From contig SVJD01000006.1 in assembly GCA_015069165.1 (NCBI GenBank), positions 1 through 64,000 on the forward strand: a stretch of 64,000 nucleotides of DNA, in the 5' to 3' direction. The translations under genes and the position numbers were made by a program. Each line of letters starts with the position of its first letter. Positions within the stretch are counted from its first letter, which is position 1. The notes below the pieces were generated by a model that saw only the letters and a list, made by a program, of their open reading frames with translations, was not told the origin of the DNA and searched no databases. The DNA comes from Oscillospiraceae bacterium (lineage in GTDB: Bacteria > Bacillota > Clostridia > UBA1212 > UBA1255). Of this stretch, positions 1 to 10,870 are shown one piece after another.

Positions 1-162
1 TTAAAGCAATTATCTCGGCAAATTGCAGCATAAAAAAGATAGAAATATTTAGTAAATAAAACAAAAGACGCAACCAAACATAGGTTGATGTATTTTGCTA
101 TGCCGCAAAAAGTATCATACCACTAAATTTTTGCAAACAACGAATTGAAATTGGTAGTTCGC

Positions 163-207
163 ATACAAAAAACTTCGAGATTCAACAAAAATATGAATCT
201 CGAAGTT
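163..207 (-). terminator. Rho-independent terminator downstream of tRNA-His
   Basis: Perfect stem AACTTCGAGATTCA / TGAATCTCGAAGTT (171-207) followed on the minus strand by TTTTTTG. Confidence 0.8.
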
Positions 208-260
208 ATATTTGGCTGTTTTTTTACAGCCCCTTTTTACTTAGAATATTTTTAAAATAG

Positions 261-338
261 TGGGGTGGCTGATGGGATTCGAACCCACGACCCCCAGGGC
301 CACAACCTGATACTCTAACCAACTGAGCTACAGCCACC
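261..338 (-). tRNA. tRNA-His (GTG)
   Basis: Reverse complement GGTGGCTGTAGCTCAGTTGGTTAGAGTATCAGGTTGTGGCCCTGGGGGTCGTGGGTTCGAATCCCATCAGCCACCCCA: cloverleaf, anticodon loop TTGTGGC, extra 5' G opposite C73, encoded CCA. Confidence 0.95.
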
Positions 339-426
339 ATATGCAAGTCACCCATGAAGCTTCGACTCTCACAAGCAACGAGCTTGCTGATTATACGACA
401 TTTATAGGTGGCTTGTCAACCCTTTT

Positions 427-3078
427 TTACTCAATATCTAATTTGTTTAAAATATCTTTTCCTGCCTCGTAGTCCGGACCGTCATTATTGGCAGTGAGCC
501 CTTCTTCAGAGCTGATTGTTTCAACAGTTTCTGAATCCACTTCTGTATTTTCCTCTGAAATTACTTCTTCGGGAACATCGGAAACTTCTTCTTTTTCTGT
601 TTTAGCACAGCTTACGATAAGATTACTCTCTGTAGTTCTCATAAGGCGAACACCGCTTGTGTTTCGTCCTATAATATTAATATCTTCTGCATGGATTCTG
701 ATAATGACACCTTCTGATGTAATCATCATAATATCGTTATCATCGTTGACCATCATCATACCGACAATTTCGCCTGTCTTTTCGGAAATCTTGTATGTCA
801 AAAGACCTTTACCTCCTCTTGTTTGAGGACGATATTCTTCAACATCGGTTCTCTTACCAAAACCTTTTTCCGTTACAATTAAAATCGAATCCCCGGGCTT
901 GCAAATATCCATACCGATAACGTAATCACCTTCTCTGAGTGTGATACCTTTAACACCGATTGAATCTCTGCCTGTTGCACGTACATCTTTTTCGCTGAAA
1001 CGAATTGACATACCTTTTCTCGTAGCAATCATGATATCCTGATTTTCGTCAACAAGGTGTGCGTTGATAAGTTGGTCTTCGTCACGAAGGTCAACAGCAA
1101 TCAAGCCGCCTTTACGCATGTTGCTGTATGCTTTAAGTTCTGTCTTCTTAATAATACCTGATTTTGTAGCAATAACCAGATATTTACCATCTTCAAAGCC
1201 CGTAATAGGAATCATGGTCGCAACTTTTTCTTCCGGCTGTAATTGTAACAGGTTTACAATCGCAATACCTTTAGCTGTTCTGCCGGCATCGGGAATCTCG
1301 TAACCTTTAAGTGAATATACACGACCGAATGTTGTTATAAACAAAATCATATTATGCGACGATGTAATCAGAAGTTTTTCTACAAAGTCTTCCTCTCTTG
1401 TTGTCAATCCCATAATACCTTTACCGCCTCTGCGCTGTGCTTTATATGTATCAGCAGCAGTACGTTTGATATAACCTACATTTGTAAGTGTAATTGCAAC
1501 TTCTTGCTCATGGATAAGGTCTTCAAGATCAATCTCACCCTCGTAAGGAATAATTCTTGTCCGTCTTTCATCAGCAAATTTATTTTTGATAACGAGAAGC
1601 TCGTCTTTAATAACACCCATAAGAATTGATACATCACCCAAAATACTGCGATAATATTCAATTTCTTTGAGTTTTTCTGCATATTCCGTCTGAACTTTTT
1701 CGCGCTCAATACCTGTCAATCTACCAAGACGCATATCAATGATGTACTGCGCTTGACGTTCAGTAAAGCCGAAGCGATTCATCATACCTTCTTTAGCGAT
1801 AGGCTCTGTCTTTGAAGAACGTATAATATTAATAATTTCATCAATATTATCAAGAGCTATTAACATACCTTCTAATATGTGCGCTCTGTCTAAAGCTTTA
1901 TCAAGGTCAAATTGAGTTCTTCTGCTTACAACTTCTTTTTGGTGGTCAATGTAGTAAACAAGAGCCTCTTTAAGATTTATAAGCTTAGGCTGTGATTTGC
2001 CGTCTGCTGTCGGAATCAATGCAAGCATATTTACATTGAAAGCTTCTTGCAAAGAAGTGAATTTATAAAGTTGATTAAGCACAACATTAGGGTTAGCATC
2101 TCTTTTAAGCTCAATAACAATTCTGATTCCCTTCTTGGAATATTCATCGCGAAGGCCGCTGATTGTATCTATACGCTTATCTTTTACAAGCTCTGCAATT
2201 TTCTCCACAAGACGGGCATTGTTCACCTGGTAAGGAAGCTCTGTAATAACAATCCTGTGACGTCCGTTAGCCATTTCTTCAATGGCAGCCTCAGCGCGAA
2301 CAAGAATCCTGCCGCGGCCCGTTCTGAAAGCCTCACGAATACCCTGCTTGCCTAAAATATTGGCACCGGTCGGGAAGTCAGGACCCTTTATGTACTGCAT
2401 AAGTTCATCAATGGAAATATCAGGGTTGTCAATTACTTGAATAACACCGTCAATTACCTCTCCCAAGTTATGGGGAGGAATGTTTGTCGCCATACCTACG
2501 GCAATACCTGAAGAACCGTTTACAAGCATGTTCGGGAAACGTGAAGGCAAAACAACAGGTTCCATCTCATGTTCATCGTAGTTAGGTCTGAAATCTACTG
2601 TGTTTTTATTGATGTCAGCAACCATTTCCATAGAAATCTTTGACATCTTTGCCTCAGTATAACGCTGTGCTGCCGGTGGGTCGCCATCTCGCGAACCAAA
2701 GTTACCTTGTCCGTCAACCAACACATATCTCATTGAAAAATCCTGAGCAAGTCTTACCAAACTATCATAGATAGCTGCATCGCCATGGGGATGGTATTTA
2801 CCCATTACATGACCTACCGTTGTGGCAGATTTTCTTGTCGCTTTCTCAGGAGTGTATCCCAATTCAAACATTGAATACACAATTCTTCTGTGAACAGGTT
2901 TTAATCCGTCGCGTACATCGGGGAGTGCTCTGTCTACAATAACACTCATAGAATAATCTATAAAAGATGTTTTCATCTCGTTAACGATGTCCACAGGGAT
3001 AATTCTGTCGTAATCTCCTGTGCTTACTTCTGCGGAATTTTGCTCCTCAATAGCATCTTTGTTGAATTCATCACTCAT
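427..3078 (-). CDS. gyrA: DNA gyrase subunit A
   Basis: 883 aa; GyrA motifs ([55 protein letters not shown]). Confidence 0.98.
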   Translation of the reverse strand: MSDEFNKDAIEEQNSAEVSTGDYDRIIPVDIVNEMKTSFIDYSMSVIVDRALPDVRDGLKPVHRRIVYSMFELGYTPEKATRKSATTVGHVMGKYHPHGDAAIYDSLVRLAQDFSMRYVLVDGQGNFGSRDGDPPAAQRYTEAKMSKISMEMVADINKNTVDFRPNYDEHEMEPVVLPSRFPNMLVNGSSGIAVGMATNIPPHNLGEVIDGVIQVIDNPDISIDELMQYIKGPDFPTGANILGKQGIREAFRTGRGRILVRAEAAIEEMANGRHRIVITELPYQVNNARLVEKIAELVKDKRIDTISGLRDEYSKKGIRIVIELKRDANPNVVLNQLYKFTSLQEAFNVNMLALIPTADGKSQPKLINLKEALVYYIDHQKEVVSRRTQFDLDKALDRAHILEGMLIALDNIDEIINIIRSSKTEPIAKEGMMNRFGFTERQAQYIIDMRLGRLTGIEREKVQTEYAEKLKEIEYYRSILGDVSILMGVIKDELLVIKNKFADERRTRIIPYEGEIDLEDLIHEQEVAITLTNVGYIKRTAADTYKAQRRGGKGIMGLTTREEDFVEKLLITSSHNMILFITTFGRVYSLKGYEIPDAGRTAKGIAIVNLLQLQPEEKVATMIPITGFEDGKYLVIATKSGIIKKTELKAYSNMRKGGLIAVDLRDEDQLINAHLVDENQDIMIATRKGMSIRFSEKDVRATGRDSIGVKGITLREGDYVIGMDICKPGDSILIVTEKGFGKRTDVEEYRPQTRGGKGLLTYKISEKTGEIVGMMMVNDDNDIMMITSEGVIIRIHAEDINIIGRNTSGVRLMRTTESNLIVSCAKTEKEEVSDVPEEVISEENTEVDSETVETISSEEGLTANNDGPDYEAGKDILNKLDIE

Positions 3079-3165
3079 TATAAAAATAACTCCTTTTTGG
3101 AATTCTGTTATATGCTTTTACATCTTTTATATTTTATCACTTTTCTGCAAAAAAGTCCACAAATT

Positions 3166-4095
3166 TCAACTTTGACCTGATGCTGCAAGGACTTTTTCGT
3201 TGTTATTACGAATCACAAGACCATTGGCTTCTTTGGGTATTCTGACAATAAATTCCATATAATCGCCCCTGTCAAATTGGGCTGCCTTTGCCTCAACTCC
3301 TGAACGTTTTAAGATAGAAATAGTTTCTTTTATTGTATTAATGAAAATCTTTATATCTCTCACGACAAATTTAACACTGCCTCTTTTTGTCGGTAACTTT
3401 TTCTGAACGGGAATAAAATATCCCTTTTCCATTATTTCTTCGTTATATTTTTCTATAGTTCTGTCTATAAGCTCTTCTGCTTCCTTTACACTGCAATGCT
3501 TTTCGCAAATTTGCTTTAAAATCTTAAGCTGAAGCTGCTCATCCGGTATTTTAAGAAGTGCTCTTGCATGTCTTTCTGTCAATTTATTATCAGAAAGAAT
3601 CTTTTTCACCATAGGCGGTAATTTAAGTAATCTTACTTTATTGGCAATGGAAGACTGACTTTTGCCGACTTTACGCGCAAGTTCCTCTTGCGTCATTCCG
3701 TGGTCTATCAAAAGACAGTAATATCCTTCTGCTTCTTCCATAAAATTTAAATCTTCTCTTTGTAAATTCTCAATAAGGGCCAGCACCGCAGAATCATTGT
3801 CGGCAGCGCTGTATACAATTGCCGGTACTGTCGTAAGTCCCGCAATTTTAGCGGCTCTTAATCTTCTTTCACCTGCTATCAATTCATAAGATTGTTCTCC
3901 TCTGAGCGGTCTGACAGTAATTGGTTGAAGTATCCCGTATTCTTTAATTGAATTCGCTAAATCATACAAGGCACTTCTTGAAAATTCCTTTCTTGGCTGA
4001 TACGGATTTGCCTTTATTTTATTCGTTGGTATTTCTGTAATGTAATCTCTCGGCCTTTCGTTTGCAAAATCCTCATGTTTAAGTACACAATTCAT
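3166..4095 (-). CDS. noc: ParB/Noc-family nucleoid occlusion protein
   Basis: ParB-like (NPYQPRKEF, ELIAGERRLRAAKIAG, IENLQREDLNFMEEAEGY); second ParB paralog located next to rsmG as in Bacillus noc. Confidence 0.85.
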   Translation of the reverse strand: MNCVLKHEDFANERPRDYITEIPTNKIKANPYQPRKEFSRSALYDLANSIKEYGILQPITVRPLRGEQSYELIAGERRLRAAKIAGLTTVPAIVYSAADNDSAVLALIENLQREDLNFMEEAEGYYCLLIDHGMTQEELARKVGKSQSSIANKVRLLKLPPMVKKILSDNKLTERHARALLKIPDEQLQLKILKQICEKHCSVKEAEELIDRTIEKYNEEIMEKGYFIPVQKKLPTKRGSVKFVVRDIKIFINTIKETISILKRSGVEAKAAQFDRGDYMEFIVRIPKEANGLVIRNNNEKVLAASGQS

Positions 4096-4247
4096 TTAAA
4101 AAACCTCCTTTGTAAGTATGTAACGGGTGTTACATAACGGTTATACCTCATTTTCAACAAAAAATAAAGGTTTTCGACCGTTCTAAAAAGGAGTTTTGTT
4201 CGACCAACAGACTGCGTTTTTACCACATTCAGACAATATTCGACTGT

Positions 4248-4964
4248 TTACAGCGGGTTTTTCTTCGGAATGCCGGCTTTTCGCGGGTAACGAGTCGACA
4301 AAAAGTTGTTCTTTTTTACGCATATAATTCGACGTGTAAAGTCGCTTTCAGGCAAAGTGAATACTTCTTCGGACATAATCTCTCCCGACAACTCTTTTAA
4401 TGCGCTGTCATAAGAATCTTCCTCATTTGAGCCTTTCATAGCAATAAAACAACCGTCTTTTTTTACAAAAGGCATACAATATTCAAGTAAAATATTCATA
4501 GGTGCAACTGCCCTGGCCGTAACGCAATCAAATTTTTCACGAAGCTTTTTATCTCTGCCGCCATCTTCGGCTCTTGCATGTATAGCGCGAATTCCTTTAA
4601 GTTGTAATTCGGAAATTACAGTATTCAAAAAGTTCACGCGCTTTCCCAATGAATCCAATAAAACAACTTCCGTATCCGGACACATAATTTTTAACGGAAT
4701 TCCCGGAAATCCCGCTCCCGTTCCTATATCTGCCAAACTTTTACACTTTTGGTTTTCCACGTACGGAATGATTGTTATACTGTCCACAAAATGCTTTATA
4801 ACTACTTCCTTAGGCTCACAAACAGCTGTAAGATTCATCACTTTATTCCATTCAAGCAATAAATCACCATATTTAGAAAATTTTTCTAATTGTTCGTCTG
4901 TAACTATTATATTTAACTGAGCTGCTGCCGATTTAAAAAATTCGGCTAATTCTAAATTCAACAT
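4248..4964 (-). CDS. rsmG: 16S rRNA (guanine527-N7)-methyltransferase RsmG
   Basis: GidB motifs (LADIGTGAGFPGIPLKI, VTARAVAPM); position next to mnmG. Confidence 0.96.
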   Translation of the reverse strand: MLNLELAEFFKSAAAQLNIIVTDEQLEKFSKYGDLLLEWNKVMNLTAVCEPKEVVIKHFVDSITIIPYVENQKCKSLADIGTGAGFPGIPLKIMCPDTEVVLLDSLGKRVNFLNTVISELQLKGIRAIHARAEDGGRDKKLREKFDCVTARAVAPMNILLEYCMPFVKKDGCFIAMKGSNEEDSYDSALKELSGEIMSEEVFTLPESDFTRRIICVKKNNFLSTRYPRKAGIPKKNPL

Positions 4965-6883
4965 TACTTTTCCTCCTCAGAGGTTTTCCCTTCAGCACTG
5001 AAAAAAATCATAAGCGCAGTTATATCCGCAGGAGAAACACCTGTAATTCTACTTGCTTGTCCCATTGATTCAGGCTGTATTTTAGTAAGTTTTTCTCTTG
5101 CTTCAAGGCAAATATTTTTTACTACGCTGTAATCAAACGGAACAGGAAGACGTTTTTTCTCCAATTTTCTGAATTGATTTATCTGAATTTCCTGTCTTTT
5201 TATATATCCTTCATATTTTACGGAAATTTCTACCTGTTCTGCCTCTCTGAATGTAAGCTCGGTTTTTTCACTGTTTTCTTGTTCTGCTTCATATTCACAT
5301 ATTAAGTCATAACTTATCTCAGGTCTTCTTAATAAATCCGCCAAAGTACAACTTCCTTTTAAAGGAGTTGAATCCACTCTTGCCATCAATTCATTTATTT
5401 TTGTTCCCGGTGACACAAAAGTATTATTGAGTCTTTCAATTTCCTTTTGAATATTTTCCATTTTTGTCTTAAATTTGTTATAACGTTCTTCGGTAATAAG
5501 TCCGGCCTCGTAACCCTTTGGTGTAAGTCTGCTGTCAGCGTTATCTTGACGTAAAACAAGTCTGTATTCCGCACGTGAAGTCATCATTCTGTAAGGTTCA
5601 CGAGTTCCGCGTGTAACCAAATCGTCAATAAGAACACCTATGTAACCCTCGGAACGGTCAATTACGATAGGTTCTTTTCCTTGAAGCTTTCTTCCTGCAT
5701 TTATTCCGGCCATCAAACCTTGCGCCGCAGCTTCTTCGTAACCTGAAGAACCGTTTATCTGTCCTGCACAGAAAAGTCCGTCAACTATGCGGCTTTCTAA
5801 AGATAATTTTAATTGTCTTGCATCTATTGCATCATATTCTATTGCATATGCGGGTCTCATAATAGAAGCTTTTTCCAAACCTTCTATTGAATGGATAAAG
5901 TCACACTGTACATCCTCCGGTAAACTGGAAGACATTCCCTGAACGTACATTTCTTCCGTATCGCTTCCCATAGGCTCTATAAAAAGCTGATGGCGTTCTT
6001 TATCTGCAAATCTCATTATTTTATCTTCTATTGAAGGACAATATCTCGGTCCGACACCTTCAATCATTCCGTTATAAAGAGGTGATCTGTGCAAATTAGC
6101 CTTAATTATATCATGTGTACGCCGGTTTGTATGCGTAAGATAACAAGGAAGCTGCTCATTTTGCGGTGCGTCTTCATCAAATGAGAAAGAAAAAGGTAAA
6201 TCATCGCCGTGTTGAGGTTCTGTTTTTGAAAAATCAACACTTTGTCTGTTAACTCTCGGCGGTGTACCTGTTTTTAATCTTATTATAGAAAATCCCAAAT
6301 CTGCCAAACAGCCTGATAATGCGTTTGCCGGAAAATGTCCGTCCGGTCCGCTGCTGTAACTGTACTCTCCGATAATTACTTTACCTTTAAGATATGTTCC
6401 CGTACACGCAATTACACATTTACAGCCATATTCCGCGCCTAAATGTGTAGCAACACCTGTTACTTTAGGTATACCGTTTTCTCCCATTTCCGTAAATATC
6501 TTTACTATTTCTGCTTGCTTTAAATCAATATTTTTTTCTAATTCAAGCAAGTGCTTCATTTCTGACTGATAACGTCTTCTGTCAATCTGGGCTCTGGGTG
6601 AATAAACGGCAGGACCTTTTGCTTTATTAAGAAGTTTTGTCTGAATTGCAGTTTTATCCGCAATTTTTCCCATAACTCCGCCCATCGCATCTATTTCGCG
6701 CACAAGTTGCCCTTTGGCAGTTCCTCCAATACTTGGATTACATGCCATATTTGCAACACTGTCTATATTTACACCGAATATTACCGTTTTAAATCCCAAT
6801 CTTGCGGCAGCCACAGCAGCTTCACATCCTGCGTGTCCTGCACCTATTACCGCAACATCATAATCTTCAAAATGTACACCCAT
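4964..6883 (-). CDS. mnmG: tRNA uridine-5-carboxymethylaminomethyl modification enzyme MnmG
   Basis: FAD motif VIGAGHAGCEAA, NPSIGGTAKGQLVREIDAMGG, RLKTGTPPRV. Confidence 0.98.
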   Translation of the reverse strand: MGVHFEDYDVAVIGAGHAGCEAAVAAARLGFKTVIFGVNIDSVANMACNPSIGGTAKGQLVREIDAMGGVMGKIADKTAIQTKLLNKAKGPAVYSPRAQIDRRRYQSEMKHLLELEKNIDLKQAEIVKIFTEMGENGIPKVTGVATHLGAEYGCKCVIACTGTYLKGKVIIGEYSYSSGPDGHFPANALSGCLADLGFSIIRLKTGTPPRVNRQSVDFSKTEPQHGDDLPFSFSFDEDAPQNEQLPCYLTHTNRRTHDIIKANLHRSPLYNGMIEGVGPRYCPSIEDKIMRFADKERHQLFIEPMGSDTEEMYVQGMSSSLPEDVQCDFIHSIEGLEKASIMRPAYAIEYDAIDARQLKLSLESRIVDGLFCAGQINGSSGYEEAAAQGLMAGINAGRKLQGKEPIVIDRSEGYIGVLIDDLVTRGTREPYRMMTSRAEYRLVLRQDNADSRLTPKGYEAGLITEERYNKFKTKMENIQKEIERLNNTFVSPGTKINELMARVDSTPLKGSCTLADLLRRPEISYDLICEYEAEQENSEKTELTFREAEQVEISVKYEGYIKRQEIQINQFRKLEKKRLPVPFDYSVVKNICLEAREKLTKIQPESMGQASRITGVSPADITALMIFFSAEGKTSEEEK

Positions 6884-6894
6884 ATTATCGACTC

Positions 6895-8298
6895 CTATTT
6901 TCCAAGACAGAATTTACTGAAAATTGTTTCCATTACATCTTCTTCTATGGATTCTCCTGTAATTTCTCCCAAAAATTTGCCGCATTCCCATATATCGTAA
7001 GAAATGCAATCAAGCGGCATATTTAAAGTAAAACTTTCTCTTGCCTTTCTTAAAGCTCCGAGAGCTGAATCAAGCAGTCCTTTATGTCTTTCGCTTGTTA
7101 TAACTGTTTGATTCTCTGTTATTTCACCGATTTTCATAAGTTCTTTTATTTTTTCAAACAATAACTTAATTCCCGTTTCTTCCTTTACTGATATTTTGAC
7201 GGAATCTTCGGAGAAAATTTCTGCTGTATTTGCCGCTTCTATATCACATTTATTCAGAACCGTAATTATACTTTTTAATGGGAACTTTTCTTTTATTTCA
7301 TCAAGTAAAACTTTTGAAGCTTCTGCGCGCTCAATATTAGAAATATCTGCCATAAATACCACAACATTACTGTTTTCAATAGCTTCATAAGATTTATCCA
7401 CACCTATTCTTTCTACAACATCAGTAGTTTCTCTAAGTCCTGCCGTATCTGTCAAAATAATGGGAATTCCCTCATAGTCAATGCTTTCTTCTATTGTATC
7501 GCGTGTTGTACCTGCAATATCTGTAACAATAGCTCTTTCATAGCCGGAAAGTAAGTTAAGCAAAGAAGATTTTCCGACATTCGGTATACCTGCAATCGAA
7601 ATTCTAATACCTTCTTTTAAAATTCTTCCTTGATAAAAGGTTGATGACAAGTTTTCCAATATTTTTTCACTTTCATCTAAAAGGCTCATGGCAGAATTTC
7701 CGGTTTCTTCTTCCATTTCGTATTCCGGATAATCAAGTGCAACTTCAATTTCAGCAAGGCAAAGTTTTAATTTTTCGCGAATTTTTACAATTTCGCGTGT
7801 TAACCTGCCGGATAATTGCTGCGCTGCAGTTTTTCTGCCCGATTCCGTACGAGCATTGATTATATCCATTACAGCTTCTGCTTTTGAAAGGTCAATTCTA
7901 CCATTCAAAAAAGCTCTTTTTGTAAATTCTCCCGGTTCGGCAGGTCTGATACCTAATTTAAAAAGTATAGATAAAATTTTTTTCATAACAGCATAGCCGC
8001 CGTGAGAATTTATTTCTACAATATCTTCTTTTGTATATGAATGAGGCCCTTTCATAACACTTAAAAGACACTCATCAATAATTTCTTCCGTTTCCGGATC
8101 TATAATATTGCCGAATTTTATCGTATGAGAAGACATACGGGCAACCGTATCTACTTCAGTTGCCCGCTTATTAACGCCTCTAAATATCTTGTTTGTTTTT
8201 TCAATTGCTTCATTGCCGCTGATACGTATTATACCTATTCCGCCTGCACCTTGAGGAGTGGAAATTGCTGCAATTGTATCTTCGTTATTATATCTCAT
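6895..8298 (-). CDS. mnmE: tRNA modification GTPase MnmE
   Basis: TIAAISTPQGAGGIGIIRISG, G1 GIPNVGKSSLLN, C-terminal CIGK-type motif FCLGK. Confidence 0.98.
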   Translation of the reverse strand: MRYNNEDTIAAISTPQGAGGIGIIRISGNEAIEKTNKIFRGVNKRATEVDTVARMSSHTIKFGNIIDPETEEIIDECLLSVMKGPHSYTKEDIVEINSHGGYAVMKKILSILFKLGIRPAEPGEFTKRAFLNGRIDLSKAEAVMDIINARTESGRKTAAQQLSGRLTREIVKIREKLKLCLAEIEVALDYPEYEMEEETGNSAMSLLDESEKILENLSSTFYQGRILKEGIRISIAGIPNVGKSSLLNLLSGYERAIVTDIAGTTRDTIEESIDYEGIPIILTDTAGLRETTDVVERIGVDKSYEAIENSNVVVFMADISNIERAEASKVLLDEIKEKFPLKSIITVLNKCDIEAANTAEIFSEDSVKISVKEETGIKLLFEKIKELMKIGEITENQTVITSERHKGLLDSALGALRKARESFTLNMPLDCISYDIWECGKFLGEITGESIEEDVMETIFSKFCLGK

Positions 8299-8304
8299 AA
8301 ATTA

Positions 8305-8964
8305 TCAGAATTTCTTAACGTATGGTCTTGTTTTTACTATTACACAACGATTAGGCTCAATTCCCTGACTCTCTGTCACAACATTTCTGTTGCTTTGAAG
8401 AGTTGAGTGAATAATTCTTCTCTCGTATGCCGGCATAGGATCCAAAGAAACAGGTCTTTTATATTTAGTAACTCTTGCAGCAGCTCTGTTAGCTATTGAA
8501 ACAAGAGTTTCTTCTCTGTGCTTCCTGTAATCCTCTATATCAATGTAAACACGTTTGTAATCTTCTTTACCTTTATTTACCAAAATACTTGCAAGGTAGT
8601 TAATAGCATACAAAGAATCGCCGTGTCTGCCTATAAGATGAGAAACATCGTTACCGGAAATGTTTACTTTTATAACCGGAATTCCATCTTCTTCCTCTTC
8701 TGTAATAATATATTTAGGATAATCATCTTCACTGCGAGATCTGTTTATTATTTCATCCAAGAAATTTGCTACTATTTTAGTATCCGGAATATTTACCGTA
8801 ACTCTCACTTTTGCACCTTTTCCGCCGAAAATACCGAGTTTAGCTTTGCTTCCTTCGTCTAAAATATCTACTTTTGCATCTTCAAGCTCAATATTTAATT
8901 CTTCCAATGCAAGTTGAATTGCCTCATCAATTGTTTTTGCTTCTTTCTCTACAAATTCAGGCAT
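8305..8964 (-). CDS. khpB: Jag/KhpB RNA-binding protein (Jag_N, KH, R3H)
   Basis: Jag_N-like N-terminus, KH core GNDVSHLIGRHGDSLYAINYL, R3H-like C-terminus; neighbour of yidC. Confidence 0.92.
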   Translation of the reverse strand: MPEFVEKEAKTIDEAIQLALEELNIELEDAKVDILDEGSKAKLGIFGGKGAKVRVTVNIPDTKIVANFLDEIINRSRSEDDYPKYIITEEEEDGIPVIKVNISGNDVSHLIGRHGDSLYAINYLASILVNKGKEDYKRVYIDIEDYRKHREETLVSIANRAAARVTKYKRPVSLDPMPAYERRIIHSTLQSNRNVVTESQGIEPNRCVIVKTRPYVKKF

Positions 8965-9694
8965 TTTTCACACTTCCTTCTTTTTTCTTTGTAAACACAT
9001 TTCTTATTAAATATGTTTGTAATATACTCAAGACATTACCAACTGCCCAGTAAAGAGCCAATCCGGCCGGAACCATAAATCCGAAAATCAATGTCATAAA
9101 AGGCATAACTTTCATCATACCGTTCATAGGATTAGGTGCCGCGTCTTTGTTTTCATCTTTTTTTGTTTTTGCTTTTTTCATTGACAACATCTGTGAAAGA
9201 TATGTTGTAGCAAATGCAAGTATCGGGAATAATAAAAGCGGTAAATAAAGCTTGTAATCCGCTTTATCCAATGTCCATACTTTCCACTCAGGTGTAACAC
9301 TCAAATCGAAAATTCCGAGGAAAATTTTATTAACGTCTGCTCCTATATACTTTTCTACATCTCTGATGATCTCATAAAGAGCCATGAGAATAGGAAACTG
9401 CAACAACATAGGAAGACATCCCGCCAAAGGATTGATGTTGTATTTTGTATAAAGTTTCTGTTGTTCTTGTTGTAATCTGTTTTGATCGTTGCCGTACTTT
9501 TGTTTTAAAGCTTCAATTTCAGGCATAAGCGCCTGTTGTTTATCCATTGTTCTTTGTTGACTTAAATTCAACGGAAATAAAAGAAGTCTTGCAAAAATTG
9601 TAAACAGTATAATGGCAAGTCCATAACTGTCAAATGCAAGATATTCATAGATGTATTTAATTAAAATACCAAACGGTTTTGCTATAAAGCCCAC
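8957..9694 (-). CDS. yidC: Membrane protein insertase YidC
   Basis: YidC core (ARLLLFPLNLSQQRTMDKQQALMPEIEALKQKYG, NPLAGCLPMLLQFPILMALYEIIR). Confidence 0.95.
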   Translation of the reverse strand: MGFIAKPFGILIKYIYEYLAFDSYGLAIILFTIFARLLLFPLNLSQQRTMDKQQALMPEIEALKQKYGNDQNRLQQEQQKLYTKYNINPLAGCLPMLLQFPILMALYEIIRDVEKYIGADVNKIFLGIFDLSVTPEWKVWTLDKADYKLYLPLLLFPILAFATTYLSQMLSMKKAKTKKDENKDAAPNPMNGMMKVMPFMTLIFGFMVPAGLALYWAVGNVLSILQTYLIRNVFTKKKEGSVKNA

Positions 9695-9725
9695 TTAATA
9701 ACAATCCCTTCTTTTTAATGTTTTT

Positions 9726-9935
9726 TTATTTCACGGGATCATATCCGCCTTTACAAAACGGATTGCATCTTAAAACTCTCCACAATGACATAAAAAAACC
9801 CTTAAATGCCCCATATTTTTGAATAGCTTCTAAAGCATACTGGGAACAAGTAGGATAAAATCTGCAACAAGGCTTCTTTATCGGCGAAATATATTTCTGA
9901 TAAAATCGTATTAGTGTTATAAATACCTTTTTCAA
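9726..9935 (-). CDS. yidD: Membrane protein insertion efficiency factor YidD
   Basis: 69 aa; [32 protein letters not shown].. [12 protein letters not shown]. Confidence 0.97.
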   Translation of the reverse strand: MKKVFITLIRFYQKYISPIKKPCCRFYPTCSQYALEAIQKYGAFKGFFMSLWRVLRCNPFCKGGYDPVK

Positions 9936-10300
9936 ATTAACATCCCCAATGAAGAAGAAAGCCTTTTAATCTCTTTATCTACTTCCCTATAAGTCGGAAT
10001 AGAAACAGCTTTTAGTTTTTTGTTAGGAGAATCGGCTTTTCTTTCAGATGCTCTGGCCATAAAAATAATGTCATAGCCCGTCTTCATCTGATCGCGGGAA
10101 AGACGGTAAGATTCTCTTATAAGGCGTTTCATTCTGTTTCTCTGAACACTGTTGCCAAATCTTTTTCCCGTCGTTATCCCGATTCTGTTAAATTCTTTTT
10201 TATTGGGCAAAACATACATTACCAAATGTTTACCGGCTTTGTAGCGCCCTTTTTTGTATACTGTCCGAAATTCAGTATTTTTTTTGAGGGTAAAATTCAT
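9932..10300 (-). CDS. rnpA: Ribonuclease P protein component
   Basis: RnpA motif [22 protein letters not shown]; position between rpmH and yidD. Confidence 0.96.
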   Translation of the reverse strand: MNFTLKKNTEFRTVYKKGRYKAGKHLVMYVLPNKKEFNRIGITTGKRFGNSVQRNRMKRLIRESYRLSRDQMKTGYDIIFMARASERKADSPNKKLKAVSIPTYREVDKEIKRLSSSLGMLI

Positions 10301-10324
10301 TATAACTCCTCCAAAAAATTAAAC

Positions 10325-10459
10325 TTATGCAGACAATACTTTTCTTCCTTTTTGGCGTCTTCTTCTTAATACTTTTCTGCCATTAGCTGTTTTCATTCTT
10401 GCACGGAATCCGTGAACTTTGCTTCTTTGTCTTTTTTTAGGCTGATACGGTCTTATCAT
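10325..10459 (-). CDS. rpmH: 50S ribosomal protein L34
   Basis: Not in the ORF track; hand translation gives [44 protein letters not shown] (44 aa). Confidence 0.97.
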   Translation of the reverse strand: MIRPYQPKKRQRSKVHGFRARMKTANGRKVLRRRRQKGRKVLSA

Positions 10460-10870
10460 ATCGGCACCTCCTTCATCCATTATGTTTTTAAAAACACACA
10501 TTTTAACCCTTTTTTATTTTAGGGCAAAAAGCACGCTATATTATACTTGTACGCACTTAAAAAGTCAATAAAAATTAATTTTTTTGAGTTAAAAAATTTT
10601 TTTTAAAATGTTTATCACAACATGTGGTAGATATACAAGAATAAAGCACAAATAGTAGTAAAATGCAAGAAAATAGGGCATTTTTTACAAAAAATAGCCT
10701 ATTGCATTTCCGTATTGTTTTCTGTTATATTATTACAGCACAAAAAAAGTACAGTACTTTTTCAAGTGATTTTTCTGCTTTTTGATTTTTCATAAGCGGC
10801 TTACATAGGATGACTATTTTTTAATTAACAAAAGCTTTATGAAGTATGATGGAAATTCCGGAGGAACCCT

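Noticed and set aside
488-2355. Plus-strand ORFs opposite gyrA
   Set aside because: Antisense to a clearly conserved gene, no RBS, no family resemblance.
10600-10640. Possible DnaA boxes upstream of dnaA (TTATCACAA, TGTGGTAGA)
   Set aside because: Too many mismatches to the consensus; the convincing boxes are all between dnaA and dnaN.
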